In this document: positions 17,735 to 26,649 of the stretch, piece after piece
Position numbering within the stretch: position 1 is the first letter of the stretch
Layout: each line of letters starts with the position of its first letter
Source: Candidatus Alistipes merdigallinarum
GTDB lineage: Bacteria > Bacteroidota > Bacteroidia > Bacteroidales > Rikenellaceae
Assembly: GCA_019119305.1 (NCBI GenBank)
Contig: DWXH01000009.1
Coordinates: 113,051-177,050, forward strand
Length of the DNA stretch: 64,000 nt
Direction of reading: 5' to 3'
The notes under the pieces: generated by a model
What the model was told of the DNA's origin: nothing
The model's input: the letters and a program-made list of their open reading frames with translations, nothing else
Databases searched by the model: none
Program-made: the position numbers and the translations under genes

Positions 17735-19348
17735 ATAAAAACACGATCGATCCTTTTGCCGCTATTGCTGCTCTGTTCCACGACCCTGCATGCACAACAG
17801 GCAAACACGCAATCACCCTCGCCCGAACAATTCAGGCCCCGCGTACACTTTCATCCCGAGTCGGGATGGATGAGCGACCCCAACGGACTGGTCTACCTCG
17901 ACGGCGAATACCACCTTTGCTACCAACACATTCCGTTCGACGAAAACGGCAACCTGCCTTGGGGAGAGATGTATTGGGGCCACGCCGTCAGCCGCGATCT
18001 GCTGAACTGGCAACACATGCCCATCGCCCTCGCCCCGGACAGTTTGGGATATATCTTTTCGGGATGCTGTGTCGCCGACCTGTACAACACTTCAGGTTTA
18101 GGTTCCGGAGAAGTGACGCCCCTGCTGGCCATCTTCACCTATTATGATCCGGTAGCCGCTGCCGAAGGGCGCATCGAGACCCAATCGCAGGGCCTGGCAT
18201 ACAGCCTCGACAAGGGTCGGAGCTGGACCAAGTACGACAAAAATCCGATCCTTCCGAACCCGGGTCTTGCCGACTTCCGGGACCCGCATGTATTCTGGCA
18301 CGAACCGACCCAACGGTGGATCATGATCGTAACCGCAGGGAAAGAGGTACACCTATATGCTTCAAACAACTGCCTGCAATGGAGCTACCTCAGTGCCTTC
18401 GGAAGCGACAGAGGCTCACATATCGGACCGTGGGAGTGCCCCGATCTGTTCCCGTTGCAGGTACAAGGGAGCGGAGAGACAAAATGGGTCCTGTTGGCGA
18501 GCGTAGTGAATTTCACCGAGTCGCCCGACAAACTCGCTACCGCCACGCAATACTTCATCGGCGATTTCGACGGCACGAAATTTACCAGCGACCAACGGGA
18601 TACGCTATGGATCGACTACGGCAAGGATAATTATGCGGGGATCACCTTCGACAACGCCCCGAACGGCCGGAGAATCTTCGTCGGGTGGATGCACTCACAC
18701 CAATACGCTACCGCGGCCCAGTCATACACCACCCGATCGTGGTCGGGAGCCGCCACCTTCCCGCGCGAAATGAGCATTGTCCACCGCAACGGCGCATACA
18801 GACTGACCTCTCTGCCCGTAAAAGAGATCGCGGAGCTATACGGCAAACAGATCAAGCTCAAGAAAGTTCAGACCGACAAAACCCTGACGCTCTCCGATCG
18901 GATTCCGTTCGACAAAGCACCGATCGAGATGAACCTCCAATTCGGAGATACGGACGCCCCGAATGCAGCCGAACGTTTCGGCATCCGGCTCAAAAGTCCT
19001 TCGGGCGAATACGTCTCGATGGAATACGACAAGAGCCACGACATGATGGTGGTCGATCGTTCCCATGCAACCTACGTTCAGTTTTCCGAACCCTTCTCCT
19101 CGATCCAACGCGTACCGTACCGACCGATAGAGGGTCGGTCGACGTGGAAGATTCTGATCGATGCCGCCTCAATGGAGTTCTTTGTCGACGACGGCGTACT
19201 CGTCTTCACAAACGTATTTTTTCCGGGACAACCGTTCGACACGATCGAACTCTTCACCGACGGCGGATACGTCACCTTGGAAAAAGGGAGGATCATTCAG
19301 TTAAACTCCATCGAATGCCGTCCGGTCGCCTCGGCCGGAAACAAATAA
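17735..19348 (+). CDS. GH32 exo-fructanase (levanase/inulinase), start codon apparently ATA
   Basis: A secreted fructan hydrolase with a five-bladed propeller and a C-terminal beta-sandwich. Counting from the TTG at 17756: nucleophile D41 (WMSDPNG), transition-state stabiliser D176 (FRDPHVF) and acid/base E227 (WECPDLF). All three are intact. No ATG or GTG opens the frame. TTG 17756 would give a leader without positive charges; seven codons earlier the ATA at 17735-17737 reads ATA-KTRSILLPLLLLCSTTLHAQQ, a perfect signal peptide if ATA were ATG. I annotate from the ATA and regard the start as uncertain. The sirtuin gene follows; no SusC/D or fructokinase is adjacent. Confidence 0.85.
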   Translation: MKTRSILLPLLLLCSTTLHAQQANTQSPSPEQFRPRVHFHPESGWMSDPNGLVYLDGEYHLCYQHIPFDENGNLPWGEMYWGHAVSRDLLNWQHMPIALAPDSLGYIFSGCCVADLYNTSGLGSGEVTPLLAIFTYYDPVAAAEGRIETQSQGLAYSLDKGRSWTKYDKNPILPNPGLADFRDPHVFWHEPTQRWIMIVTAGKEVHLYASNNCLQWSYLSAFGSDRGSHIGPWECPDLFPLQVQGSGETKWVLLASVVNFTESPDKLATATQYFIGDFDGTKFTSDQRDTLWIDYGKDNYAGITFDNAPNGRRIFVGWMHSHQYATAAQSYTTRSWSGAATFPREMSIVHRNGAYRLTSLPVKEIAELYGKQIKLKKVQTDKTLTLSDRIPFDKAPIEMNLQFGDTDAPNAAERFGIRLKSPSGEYVSMEYDKSHDMMVVDRSHATYVQFSEPFSSIQRVPYRPIEGRSTWKILIDAASMEFFVDDGVLVFTNVFFPGQPFDTIELFTDGGYVTLEKGRIIQLNSIECRPVASAGNK

Positions 19349-19398
19349 TCGGTCTGACCGACCCTTCTTTATTAGTTAAAATTCAAAAAACGATCGTA

Positions 19399-20118
19399 AT
19401 GAATAAGCAGAAAAAACTCGTAGTCTTCACCGGAGCCGGGATGAGCGCCGACAGCGGTCTGTCAACCTTTCGGGACTCGGACGGATTGTGGGACAAATAC
19501 CGTATCGAGGATGTATGTACACCGGAGGCCCTGATCCGAAATCGGGAAACGGTCATCCGTTTTTACAACATACGGCGCAAAGAGTTGCTGTCGGTAGAAC
19601 CAAATGCAGGACACCGTGCACTGACACGTCTGGAGAAGTATTTCGATACGGAGATTATCACACAGAACATTGACGACCTGCACGAGCGGGCCGGAAGCCG
19701 CCACGTCACCCACCTGCACGGAGAACTGCGCAAACTCCGCAGCAGCAAGAACGAATCGCTGACCGTTCCGATCGACGGCTGGGAACAAAAACTCGATGAC
19801 CGTGCTCCGGACGGCTCGCTGTTGAGACCCTTTGTCGTCTTTTTCGGGGAAGGGGTCCCGATGTTCGATCAAGCTACCCAAATAGCTGCAACGGCTGACC
19901 TGTTCGTCGTCATAGGCACCTCGCTGGCCGTTTACCCGGCGGCTGCATTGGTCCGCTACATCCGGCCGGAAATTCCCGTGTTTCTGGTCGATCCGAACCG
20001 TCCGCAACTTTCCGGCATCCGCAACCCGTTAGAATACATCCCGATGCGGGCATCGGAAGGTGTTCCCGAATTAGTCGACCGTCTGATCGAAGAGTACGGT
20101 GTCGACACTTCGAACTAA
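19399..20118 (+). CDS. Sir2-family NAD-dependent protein deacylase without zinc cysteines
   Basis: A 239-residue sirtuin. NAD-binding GAGMSADSGLSTFRDSDGLW (near residues 11-30), TQNIDDLHERAG, the catalytic histidine in HLHGEL, and the late GTSLAVYPAA. Where CobB-type sirtuins carry four zinc cysteines, this protein reads RKLRSSKNESLTVPIDGWEQ with none. The overall length is normal, so the zinc module is replaced rather than deleted. The function is probably deacylation of lysines, but ADP-ribosyl transfer cannot be excluded. The ATG at 19399 is used; an upstream extension back to 18685 overlaps the GH32 gene in another frame and is not real. Confidence 0.88.
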   Translation: MNKQKKLVVFTGAGMSADSGLSTFRDSDGLWDKYRIEDVCTPEALIRNRETVIRFYNIRRKELLSVEPNAGHRALTRLEKYFDTEIITQNIDDLHERAGSRHVTHLHGELRKLRSSKNESLTVPIDGWEQKLDDRAPDGSLLRPFVVFFGEGVPMFDQATQIAATADLFVVIGTSLAVYPAAALVRYIRPEIPVFLVDPNRPQLSGIRNPLEYIPMRASEGVPELVDRLIEEYGVDTSN

Positions 20119-20389
20119 ACCCGACAGGATGGTAATGGACATAACAAACAAGACAAAGGCAAAAACTCACCAATAGAAACACCGGGCAAAAGATCTACAT
20201 ACCGGAAACCAGACGTAACCAGCCAAGATCTATGCAGAACAAAAACAACCCGAATGAGGCGAAGAAGTGAAAGCAGGAAACAGATCACGGTGAGCCGAAG
20301 TCCAAAAGGGGGATTGTCCATAAAAACGGCAAGCCGACAGATTGCTCAAGACAAGCTCATCAATCCGGACAAAGACACGAATCAGACAA

Positions 20390-20980
20390 TCAGAGGAATT
20401 TTTCCAAACGCGCAATCAGTTTTTGGACGGGAAGGCCCATGACGTTATAAAAAGAGCCCTCGATCCGCTCGATACCGACATACCCGATCCACTCCTGAAT
20501 GCCGTATGCACCAGCCTTGTCATAGGGTTGAAAAGTATCTACATAGTAATGGATTTCCTCATCGGTCAACGGTTTGAACCAGACCTCTGTCCGGGAGTCG
20601 AATGTCTCGATCCTGTCGCGACGCCGCAGGGTGACCCCCGTAATGACCCGATGGTTCCGACCAGACAGGTCCCGCAACATACCGATCGCCCCTTCACGAC
20701 CGGAGGGTTTGCCCAATATGCGATCTTGAAGCAAAACGACCGTATCGGCCGTGATCAATATTTCGCCATCGGACAACTCTCGGGGAAAAGCCTCCGATTT
20801 CAGACGGGAGAGATAGGCAGCAACCTCATCGGCCGGCAAATCGTCGGGATAGCGTTCGTCGACCTCGTAATTATCGGCCAAAGTAAATTTCAGGCCACAA
20901 CCGGCCAACAGTTCCCTTCTGCGCGGAGAGTGACTGGCCAGAATCAACCGGCAACGATTCAATCGATCCAAAAACAACAT
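20390..20980 (-). CDS. maf: Maf-like nucleoside triphosphate pyrophosphatase
   Basis: A 196-residue house-cleaning pyrophosphatase that hydrolyses dTTP/UTP or modified nucleotides. Signature features: LILASHSPRRRELL near the N-terminus (residues 12-25), the E of NYEVDERYP, the catalytic TADTVV (about 78-83), LGKP, and the KAGAYGIQE loop (about 153-161) that distinguishes dTTP/UTP-type (YhdE) members. Transcribed alone from a promoter at 21053-21060. Between it and the sirtuin lies a 271-base purine-rich stretch (20119-20389) in which I see no gene. Confidence 0.92.
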   Translation of the reverse strand: MLFLDRLNRCRLILASHSPRRRELLAGCGLKFTLADNYEVDERYPDDLPADEVAAYLSRLKSEAFPRELSDGEILITADTVVLLQDRILGKPSGREGAIGMLRDLSGRNHRVITGVTLRRRDRIETFDSRTEVWFKPLTDEEIHYYVDTFQPYDKAGAYGIQEWIGYVGIERIEGSFYNVMGLPVQKLIARLEKFL

Positions 20981-21052
20981 CGTCTCTTCCTCCCAATTTT
21001 TATAAAGGTCGTCCCGGTCAAACCATGCATGACTTCAAGGGCAACTTCATTA

Positions 21053-21060
21053 CAAAGATA
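21053..21060 (-). promoter_or_regulatory. -7 element for maf
   Basis: Minus-strand TATCTTTG, 72 bases upstream of the start and just past the terminator of the preceding gene. Confidence 0.5.
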
Positions 21061-21065
21061 TGAAA

Positions 21066-21090
21066 ATCCCCGAATCGTTCGATGGGGGAT
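21066..21090 (-). terminator. Terminator after the SDR gene
   Basis: Outer arms ATCCCC/GGGGAT with inner ATCG/CGAT pairs; on the minus strand it is followed by TTTTC. Confidence 0.55.
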
Positions 21091-21153
21091 CGACATTCTC
21101 TCTTTCTGAAAGAAGATTGAGAAGAAAAGCTGGCGGCAAATGCCTCTTAGCAG

Positions 21154-21882
21154 TTACATGCGTTGATAAAGCCATTTCGGCATCCACCGAAGTAACAGCC
21201 CTACGATACGCCATCGGGGTGTAACATATTGGACCGTGCGGCGAGCCTCAATCGCCTTGCAAATACACCGTGCGGCCTGTTCTGCCGAAGCGATCCAGAA
21301 GTGCCCCTCCCCTTTCATCATCGCCGTACGGACCGAGCCCGGACGCAGATCGACAATCCGAATCGGCAACTTTTGATGAAAGGCCTTTTGGCGCAATCCC
21401 TCCAAATAGTTGATCTGATAGGCTTTTGAGGCGGCATAGGAGGGAGCCGTTCGGCTACCGCGCAATCCCATCACGGAAGTAATGGCAGCCAAGCAACCAC
21501 CGCCGCGCTGTTCGAAATAGCGATACGCCCAATCCATCACCCGTGTAAATCCAGACACATTGACCCAATTGGTCGCCTCTTCGAGCCGGTAATCCAACGC
21601 ATCGTTCAGCTCGCCGGTCCCGGCACAAAACAGGATCAGTTCGGGCGATCCGAGCCGCTCCGCCAATTTCTCGAGCCGCTCGCACGCCCCGGCATCCTCC
21701 ACATCGAGTACCTCCGTTTCATAACGATCCGGCATGGTCCGTGCCAGCTCCTGGAGCAATTCCTCCCGGCGTCCGGCAATACCGACCCGATATCCCGCCG
21801 CCGCCAACTGCACAGCAACAGCCCGCCCGATCCCTGAAGTTGCGCCAATGACGATGGCCGCACGCATTACATTTTGTTCCAT
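21154..21882 (-). CDS. Short-chain dehydrogenase/reductase
   Basis: A 242-residue Rossmann-fold oxidoreductase. The cofactor motif is GATSGIGRAVA (about 13-23), the catalytic serine lies in ITSVMGLRG, and the Y-x3-K pair is in YAASKAY. A C-terminal hydrophobic/basic end (VGLLLRWMPKWLYQRM) may touch the membrane, as in some lipid-modifying SDRs. Substrate unknown. Its promoter has a Crp/Fnr-like palindrome upstream, so the adjacent regulator gene may control it. The start could be the methionine at residue 6. Confidence 0.85.
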   Translation of the reverse strand: MEQNVMRAAIVIGATSGIGRAVAVQLAAAGYRVGIAGRREELLQELARTMPDRYETEVLDVEDAGACERLEKLAERLGSPELILFCAGTGELNDALDYRLEEATNWVNVSGFTRVMDWAYRYFEQRGGGCLAAITSVMGLRGSRTAPSYAASKAYQINYLEGLRQKAFHQKLPIRIVDLRPGSVRTAMMKGEGHFWIASAEQAARCICKAIEARRTVQYVTPRWRIVGLLLRWMPKWLYQRM

Positions 21883-21906
21883 AACAATACGCTATTTGAT
21901 TCGGGA

Positions 21907-21914
21907 CAAAAGTA
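21907..21914 (-). promoter_or_regulatory. -7 element for the SDR gene
   Basis: Minus-strand TACTTTTG, 25 bases upstream of the SDR start. Confidence 0.55.
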
Positions 21915-21934
21915 CAGTCAAAAAGAGAGAAGAT

Positions 21935-21952
21935 TCTTGAACCGGTTCAAGA
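21935..21952. promoter_or_regulatory. 18-bp perfect palindrome, candidate Crp/Fnr-family site
   Basis: TCTTGAACCGGTTCAAGA. The inner TTGA-N6-TCAA has the geometry of Crp/Fnr sites. It overlaps the end of the Crp-like gene, and its centre is about 42 bases upstream of the predicted SDR transcription start, the usual position of class II activation. It has no hairpin loop, so it is a poor terminator. Confidence 0.5.
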
Positions 21953-22522
21953 TTTTTTGGAGGATAAACGACGCCGGATGTGGCTGATCGTTTCGGGCGT
22001 CACACCTATAAACGAAGCCAGTTCTTTGAGCGAAATCGCCTCTTTCAGATCGGGATAACGACGCAAAAGGCTCAGATAATGCTCTTCCGGAGTTTTGGTA
22101 TAGCAATCGAGCAGGCGATCGTACACAACGACAAACAGCTCTTCGGCCGCACGACGTCCGATACGTTGGTTTTCAGCGTTTTCGTCCCAATAGCGCATAA
22201 TCCGGTCAATCGGCAGCCGCAAGCCGGATACCTCCGTAGCCGCACAAATTTCGACTACCGCCAAAGTTCCGACCAGATAGGAGCGGTAGTCGCAGGCATA
22301 CTCACCAGCAAACGTATAGCCCACCACGTGCGATTCGCCCCGATCATCGGAACACGTATGGCGGAAAATCCCTTTTTCGACATACACGACCCAACGCACC
22401 GTCTCTCCGCCATACTGAAAAACCTCGCCCCGTTTCCACCGGCACGGTTCGCCCTCCTCCTCGAAGAGTTTTTTCAACACGAGGAGCTCCGCAGCGTCGG
22501 CATATCGGTTGAAACTGCTCAT
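21947..22522 (-). CDS. Crp/Fnr-family transcriptional regulator
   Basis: A 191-residue regulator: cyclic-nucleotide-binding-like beta-barrel (about 20-120; VYVEKGIFRHTCSDDRGES, GEYACDYRSYL) and a C-terminal helix-turn-helix (LKEAISLKELASFIGVTPET, then ISHIRRRL). The barrel lacks a clear cAMP pocket and has no Fnr iron-sulfur cysteine cluster; the type is common in Bacteroidetes, where ligands are mostly unknown. The SDR gene lies directly downstream on the same strand with a matching palindrome. Confidence 0.88.
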   Translation of the reverse strand: MSSFNRYADAAELLVLKKLFEEEGEPCRWKRGEVFQYGGETVRWVVYVEKGIFRHTCSDDRGESHVVGYTFAGEYACDYRSYLVGTLAVVEICAATEVSGLRLPIDRIMRYWDENAENQRIGRRAAEELFVVVYDRLLDCYTKTPEEHYLSLLRRYPDLKEAISLKELASFIGVTPETISHIRRRLSSKKS

Positions 22523-22589
22523 CCTTCAACAAGAGAAACAATTTGAATAGGGTACGGAATTAATACGAATTGCGAGGAAAGTGCCACTC

Positions 22590-23213
22590 CTATTTAATAT
22601 CGAAATCGAGCAACAGCCGCCCTTCGAGCGAGGCACAGATCCGGTCTCCGGGCCGTACGGGCCCTACCCCAACGGGTGTACCCGTGTAGAGTAGGTCACC
22701 GATTTTCAACGTAACAAAACGAGAGACGTATGCAATCAAACGGTTCACGCCGAAAATCATTTGTGAGGTGTCGCCCTGTTGCCTCAACTCGTCGTTCAGC
22801 GACATGCTGAAGTGCAACCGCTGCACATCGCCACCCAACTCCGACAACGGAATGAACTCCGGAGAGAGAGCCGCCGAATAGTCGAACGCTTTCGCCCGTT
22901 CCCACGGCAATCCCTTTGCGATACACTCCCGTTGGAGGTCGCGCGCCGTAAAGTCAATTCCTAACCCCACTTCATCGTAATAGCGTGAAGCGAAACGCTC
23001 CTCGATCGCACGTCCCACCCGATTGATCCGCACGACGAGTTCCGTCTCGTAATGCACCTCATTACTGAACGAGGGGACATAAAACGGATCGTTATTCCGC
23101 AACAGCGCCGTATCGGGTTTCATGAAGAACTGGGGCTCCAAAGGCAACTCCCGTGTATGATCCAGCTCGACGACATGCGCCGCATAGTTTCGTCCGATAC
23201 AAATGATTTTCAT
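22590..23213 (-). CDS. Fumarylacetoacetate-hydrolase-family protein
   Basis: A 207-residue FAH-fold enzyme. The metal ligands sit in the typical order: an E-x-E pair in YETELVV (about 55-61) and a D in GLGIDFTARD; the oxyanion region is GRNYAAHVVE near the N-terminus, and the C-terminus has LLYTGTPVGVGPV. Family members act as hydratases, hydrolases or oxaloacetate decarboxylases on 2-oxo-diacids; this short form resembles the YcgM/FAHD1 group. It overlaps lpxB by four bases (ATGA) and is last in the operon, with no obvious link to lipid A. Confidence 0.87.
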   Translation of the reverse strand: MKIICIGRNYAAHVVELDHTRELPLEPQFFMKPDTALLRNNDPFYVPSFSNEVHYETELVVRINRVGRAIEERFASRYYDEVGLGIDFTARDLQRECIAKGLPWERAKAFDYSAALSPEFIPLSELGGDVQRLHFSMSLNDELRQQGDTSQMIFGVNRLIAYVSRFVTLKIGDLLYTGTPVGVGPVRPGDRICASLEGRLLLDFDIK

Positions 23214-24349
23214 CGTCCTTTCTCCTCCCGTAAAAGTTCGACCATCCGTTTCCCGAAGCGATGCGACGCCCCGGCATCACCGATCAATCGGCGCAGTTCC
23301 GCATAGTCGGCCTGCATCCGATCGTGCTTTTTACCCCCCGGTAAAATATCCCGAAGCTCCTGGGTGGCATTGGGCATATTCATCTGAAACTGCAACAGTT
23401 CCCGCACACATTCACGCCGCAATACCAAGTTGACCAACGACACATACGGAATCTTCAAAAACATCTTTCCGATCAGCATCGTAGGCAGATCACGCCGGTA
23501 ACACACCATTTCGGGCACTCCCAGCAGAGCCGTCTCGAGCGTTGCGGTTCCGGAGGTCACCACCGCCGCCTCACTGACCGACAACAGCTCATAGGTCTTG
23601 TCACAAACATACCGCACATCGCTTCCCTCCAAATAGGGTTTGTAAACCTCCTTGTCGAGCCACGATACGCCGGCCACGACGAACTGATACTGCGGGAACT
23701 CGCGCGAAAGATCCACCATAAACGGCAGGTTATACTTGATCTCCGACCGACGGCTGCCCGCCAACAGGGCGATGATCGGCCGCTCGTCCAACGCATGTTC
23801 CCGTACGAACGCTTCGCGCGTCGGCAACGACGCTTTCCGCTCCTCGATCGAGTCCATCAACGGATTACCCATATAGATCGCCTCGACACCGTGTTTACGG
23901 AAATAGTCGGGTTCGAACGGGAAGATCACAAACAGCCGATCGACATACCGGCGGATCTTTTTCACACGCCTCTCTTTCCATGCCCACACTTTCGGCGCAA
24001 TATAGTAGTAGGTCGGAATACCCGACTCCTTGGCAAATCGGGCCATCCGCAAATTGAATCCGGCATAATCGATCAGGATCAGCACATCGGGACGATAATC
24101 GGCTACATCCTTTTTGCACATATCGATCTGCTTCAAAATCGTCCGGGCATTCCGTGCGATCTCGACAAAGCCCATGAACGAAGCCTTCTTGTAGTGCATG
24201 GCCAAGTTTTCCACCCCGCCGACGGCAGCCATCCTGTCACCGCCCCAGAAACGGAATTCGGCCTGCGGATCGGCCTCCAAAATCCCCTTCATCAGGTTCG
24301 ACCCGTGCAGATCGCCCGACGCCTCGCCTGCAATCAGATAGTATCTCAT
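23210..24349 (-). CDS. lpxB: Lipid-A-disaccharide synthase
   Basis: A 379-residue GT19 transferase that joins UDP-2,3-diacylglucosamine and lipid X to form the lipid A disaccharide at the inner membrane. MRYYLIAGEASGDLHGSNL is the characteristic N-terminus, followed by GFVEIARN, IDYAGFNLRMA, YYIAPKVWAWKERRVKKIR, FPFEPDYF and LLAGSRRSEI. The ATG at 24349 is the start; an upstream extension runs through trmD in another frame. It is 11 bases after trmD and overlaps the FAH gene. With kdsD at 47 kb it shows that the organism makes lipid A and KDO. Confidence 0.96.
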   Translation of the reverse strand: MRYYLIAGEASGDLHGSNLMKGILEADPQAEFRFWGGDRMAAVGGVENLAMHYKKASFMGFVEIARNARTILKQIDMCKKDVADYRPDVLILIDYAGFNLRMARFAKESGIPTYYYIAPKVWAWKERRVKKIRRYVDRLFVIFPFEPDYFRKHGVEAIYMGNPLMDSIEERKASLPTREAFVREHALDERPIIALLAGSRRSEIKYNLPFMVDLSREFPQYQFVVAGVSWLDKEVYKPYLEGSDVRYVCDKTYELLSVSEAAVVTSGTATLETALLGVPEMVCYRRDLPTMLIGKMFLKIPYVSLVNLVLRRECVRELLQFQMNMPNATQELRDILPGGKKHDRMQADYAELRRLIGDAGASHRFGKRMVELLREEKGR

Positions 24350-24360
24350 AACATTCGTTT

Positions 24361-25083
24361 TTATCTCTGTTTCTCTTTTGGTTGCGCTTCGGAAGAACCT
24401 TCCGGCTGATCCTGCAGCAGGTCGGGACGCAGACGTTCGGTCCGTTCCCAAGATTGGCGTTCCTGCCACTTTTCGATCTCCGCGAAATTTCCCGACAGCA
24501 GCACATCGGGCACACGCCACCCCCGGAACTCGGCCGGACGCGTATATACGGGCGGAGCCAGCAGATTGTCCTGGAAACAGTCGGTCAGCGCCGACGCCTC
24601 ATCTCCGATCGCACCCGGTATGATACGAACCACACTGTCGGCAATAATAGCCGCAGCAAGTTCACCACCGGTCAATACATAATCTCCGATCGAGATCTCC
24701 CGCGTAATCAGATGTTCGCGTACCCGGTAATCGACTCCCTTGTAGTGTCCGCACAGGATAATGATGTTCTCGAGGGTCGACAGCCGGTTGGCTTCGTGCT
24801 GGTCGTAACGCACCCCATCGGGCGACGTATAGAGAATCTCGTCGTAGGTACGTTCGGCCTGCAAAGCTTCCACACAACGGAAAATCGGTTCGGGCTTCAT
24901 CACCATTCCGGCCTCACCGCCAAACGGATAGTCATCCACCTGATGGTGTTTGTCGTAGGTGTAATCCCGGATATTGTGCACATGGATCTCGACCAACCCC
25001 TTCTTCTGGGCCCGTTTCAGTATCGACTCGTTCAGCGGACTGACCAACAGCTCCGGCACAACCGTAAGAATATCTATGCGCAT
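24361..25083 (-). CDS. trmD: tRNA (guanine-37-N1)-methyltransferase
   Basis: A 240-residue SPOUT-fold enzyme that uses SAM to make m1G37. Motifs: [12 protein letters not shown] at the start, [13 protein letters not shown] (about 50-62), [12 protein letters not shown] (about 109-120), [16 protein letters not shown] (about 128-143) and [18 protein letters not shown]. The C-terminal tail ([13 protein letters not shown]) is extra. Its start overlaps the end of the FkbM-type gene by ten bases. Confidence 0.96.
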   Translation of the reverse strand: MRIDILTVVPELLVSPLNESILKRAQKKGLVEIHVHNIRDYTYDKHHQVDDYPFGGEAGMVMKPEPIFRCVEALQAERTYDEILYTSPDGVRYDQHEANRLSTLENIIILCGHYKGVDYRVREHLITREISIGDYVLTGGELAAAIIADSVVRIIPGAIGDEASALTDCFQDNLLAPPVYTRPAEFRGWRVPDVLLSGNFAEIEKWQERQSWERTERLRPDLLQDQPEGSSEAQPKEKQR

Positions 25084-25859
25084 GGTTCAATCCACTTTTC
25101 ATACGGTTTCACCTTCGAACCGTGTATAAAAATGATATCTTTTTCGGAGTGCCCGGCATCCGGTACCAAACGCCCGTTCTGTAACGTAAAGTCCACATAC
25201 CCCAGCTCCCTGAAAAACGCGAGCATCGCCATACGGGTCTCTCCACCCGTTTCGACCAGCGCCGTCGGACGAAAGCGTTCGATCAGGGGTTTCATTTCGG
25301 GCAGTACCACCCCTTCGTATCCTTCTATATCGCATTTGATCAGGTCCAAACGCGTCAGATCTGCAAACAGCTGACTTCCTCGACGCATTTCGGCCTCGAA
25401 CTCCATCAGTTGAAGCCCTTCGGTCGGACGGTCTACCACGAAATTCTGTCCTGTACCGAAGTAACCGTTGCGGTCCACCGTCCCGTTTCCCATCCGTATC
25501 CGTTTATCCTCTGCCCCCAACGCGCACGCCAAAACCTCCACGTTCCGGAACCGCCGCAGATTATGCTCCAAAACCCGGCGAATCGGAGCGACCGGCTCTA
25601 CGGCATACACCTTGCCCGACGGAGCGGTCAACCGGGCCATCGCATAGGAATAATAGCCCAAATTGGCCCCGATATCGATCACAGTATCGCCCGGAGCGAT
25701 CAAATATTTCAGAAACCGCGGATACTCATACGCCTCAGCATGCGGAGAAAGCCCCATACGGTATCCCCACAAATAGGCGCTGCTCAGCACTTTCAAATAG
25801 TTCTCCAGCGAGAGGCTCCGATAAAGCACCCGACGAATACACGTTCCGATCTGTCCCAT
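25074..25859 (-). CDS. FkbM-family SAM-dependent methyltransferase
   Basis: A 261-residue Rossmann-fold methyltransferase: motif I is [14 protein letters not shown] (about 56-70), acidic motif II follows at VYAVEPVAP, and [17 protein letters not shown] (about 170-187) is the hallmark of the FkbM domain. FkbM proteins usually methylate hydroxyl groups of polyketides or glycans; the substrate here is unknown. It sits between an MBL hydrolase and trmD, translationally coupled to the latter. Confidence 0.85.
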   Translation of the reverse strand: MGQIGTCIRRVLYRSLSLENYLKVLSSAYLWGYRMGLSPHAEAYEYPRFLKYLIAPGDTVIDIGANLGYYSYAMARLTAPSGKVYAVEPVAPIRRVLEHNLRRFRNVEVLACALGAEDKRIRMGNGTVDRNGYFGTGQNFVVDRPTEGLQLMEFEAEMRRGSQLFADLTRLDLIKCDIEGYEGVVLPEMKPLIERFRPTALVETGGETRMAMLAFFRELGYVDFTLQNGRLVPDAGHSEKDIIFIHGSKVKPYEKWIEPCA

Positions 25860-25871
25860 ATCCGTCTCCCA

Positions 25872-26537
25872 TCAACAGTTCACCTCTCCGCCGAGTACTT
25901 CGGTGACGAACGGATTGTAGAGCGTTTCATGTCCGATCGTACTGTCCTGCCCGTGTCCCGGAAAGAAATGGACATCGTCTCCCAGCGGGATCAGCTTGTC
26001 GAGAATGCTCCGCATGATCCAGCTGTAATCCCCTCCGGGAAGATCGGTCCGCCCGATACTCTCTTTAAAAAGCGTATCTCCGGTGATGAGGATCTTCTCA
26101 TTCGGATTGTACAAACAGATGTGTCCGGGCGTATGCCCCGGCGTCTCGATGATCGACAGGGAGGTATTCCCGAAGCGAACCTCTTTCTGTCCCTGCAGGT
26201 CGATGTCGATATGGGGAACGGAATCCACCTTGAATCCGTATATCGCCCCGTGGGTCGGTGCCGATTCGATCAGAAAGGCGTCCCGTCCATCGATGGCGAA
26301 CGGAATCCCGTAGGTCTCTTTCACGTAGTTCACCCCCAGCATATGGTCGACATGCCCGTGCGTATTGACCGCCAACACGGGTTTCAGACCGTTAGCAGCA
26401 ATGTAGTCGGAAAGGGCACGGTTCTCCTGGGGAGCATATCCGCCGGCATCGACGATGATACATTCGCCCGATTCGTCGGACAACACGATCGTGTTCTCCT
26501 GAAACGGATTCGAAACGATAATCTTTACTGTCATCAT
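25872..26537 (-). CDS. Metallo-beta-lactamase-fold hydrolase (glyoxalase II-like)
   Basis: A 221-residue hydrolase with the metal motif THGHVDH (59-65), further ligands in ETPGHTPGH (about 133-141) and GDTLF, and a final GHGQDSTIGHE. It resembles the short glyoxalase II-like group (YcbL), which may hydrolyse thioesters. First gene of the operon MBL-FkbM-trmD-lpxB-FAH. The double ATG at 26532-26537 is favoured over a TTG five codons upstream because the predicted promoter lies at 26561-26568. Confidence 0.88.
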   Translation of the reverse strand: MMTVKIIVSNPFQENTIVLSDESGECIIVDAGGYAPQENRALSDYIAANGLKPVLAVNTHGHVDHMLGVNYVKETYGIPFAIDGRDAFLIESAPTHGAIYGFKVDSVPHIDIDLQGQKEVRFGNTSLSIIETPGHTPGHICLYNPNEKILITGDTLFKESIGRTDLPGGDYSWIMRSILDKLIPLGDDVHFFPGHGQDSTIGHETLYNPFVTEVLGGEVNC

Positions 26538-26560
26538 GATTTTCAACTCCAAAATTTGGT

Positions 26561-26568
26561 CAAATATA
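26561..26568 (-). promoter_or_regulatory. -7 element of the MBL-trmD-lpxB operon
   Basis: Minus-strand TATATTTG, 24 bases before the first gene's start. Confidence 0.55.
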
Positions 26569-26620
26569 CGGAATAAAACCGAAATCGCCGTGTTCTCCGT
26601 TCCACTAAAAAATAAATCAC

Positions 26621-26628
26621 TACTTTTG
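26621..26628 (+). promoter_or_regulatory. -7 element for rlmD
   Basis: TACTTTTG, 22 bases before the GTG at 26650. It rules out the earlier in-frame ATG at 26536. Confidence 0.6.
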
Positions 26629-26649
26629 CACGAAACAAAACCAACCGAC

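Noticed and set aside
18685..19398. Long N-terminal extension in frame with the sirtuin gene
   Set aside because: It overlaps the GH32 gene in another frame, is rich in arginine/serine like a shadow frame, and sirtuins start at the MNKQKKLVVFTGAG methionine.
20119..20389. Purine-rich stretch between the sirtuin and maf genes as a possible small RNA
   Set aside because: No promoter element, terminator or strong stem is visible in it.
24350..24520. N-terminal extension of lpxB
   Set aside because: It lies inside trmD and lacks family similarity; LpxB proteins begin at MRYYLIAGEASGD.
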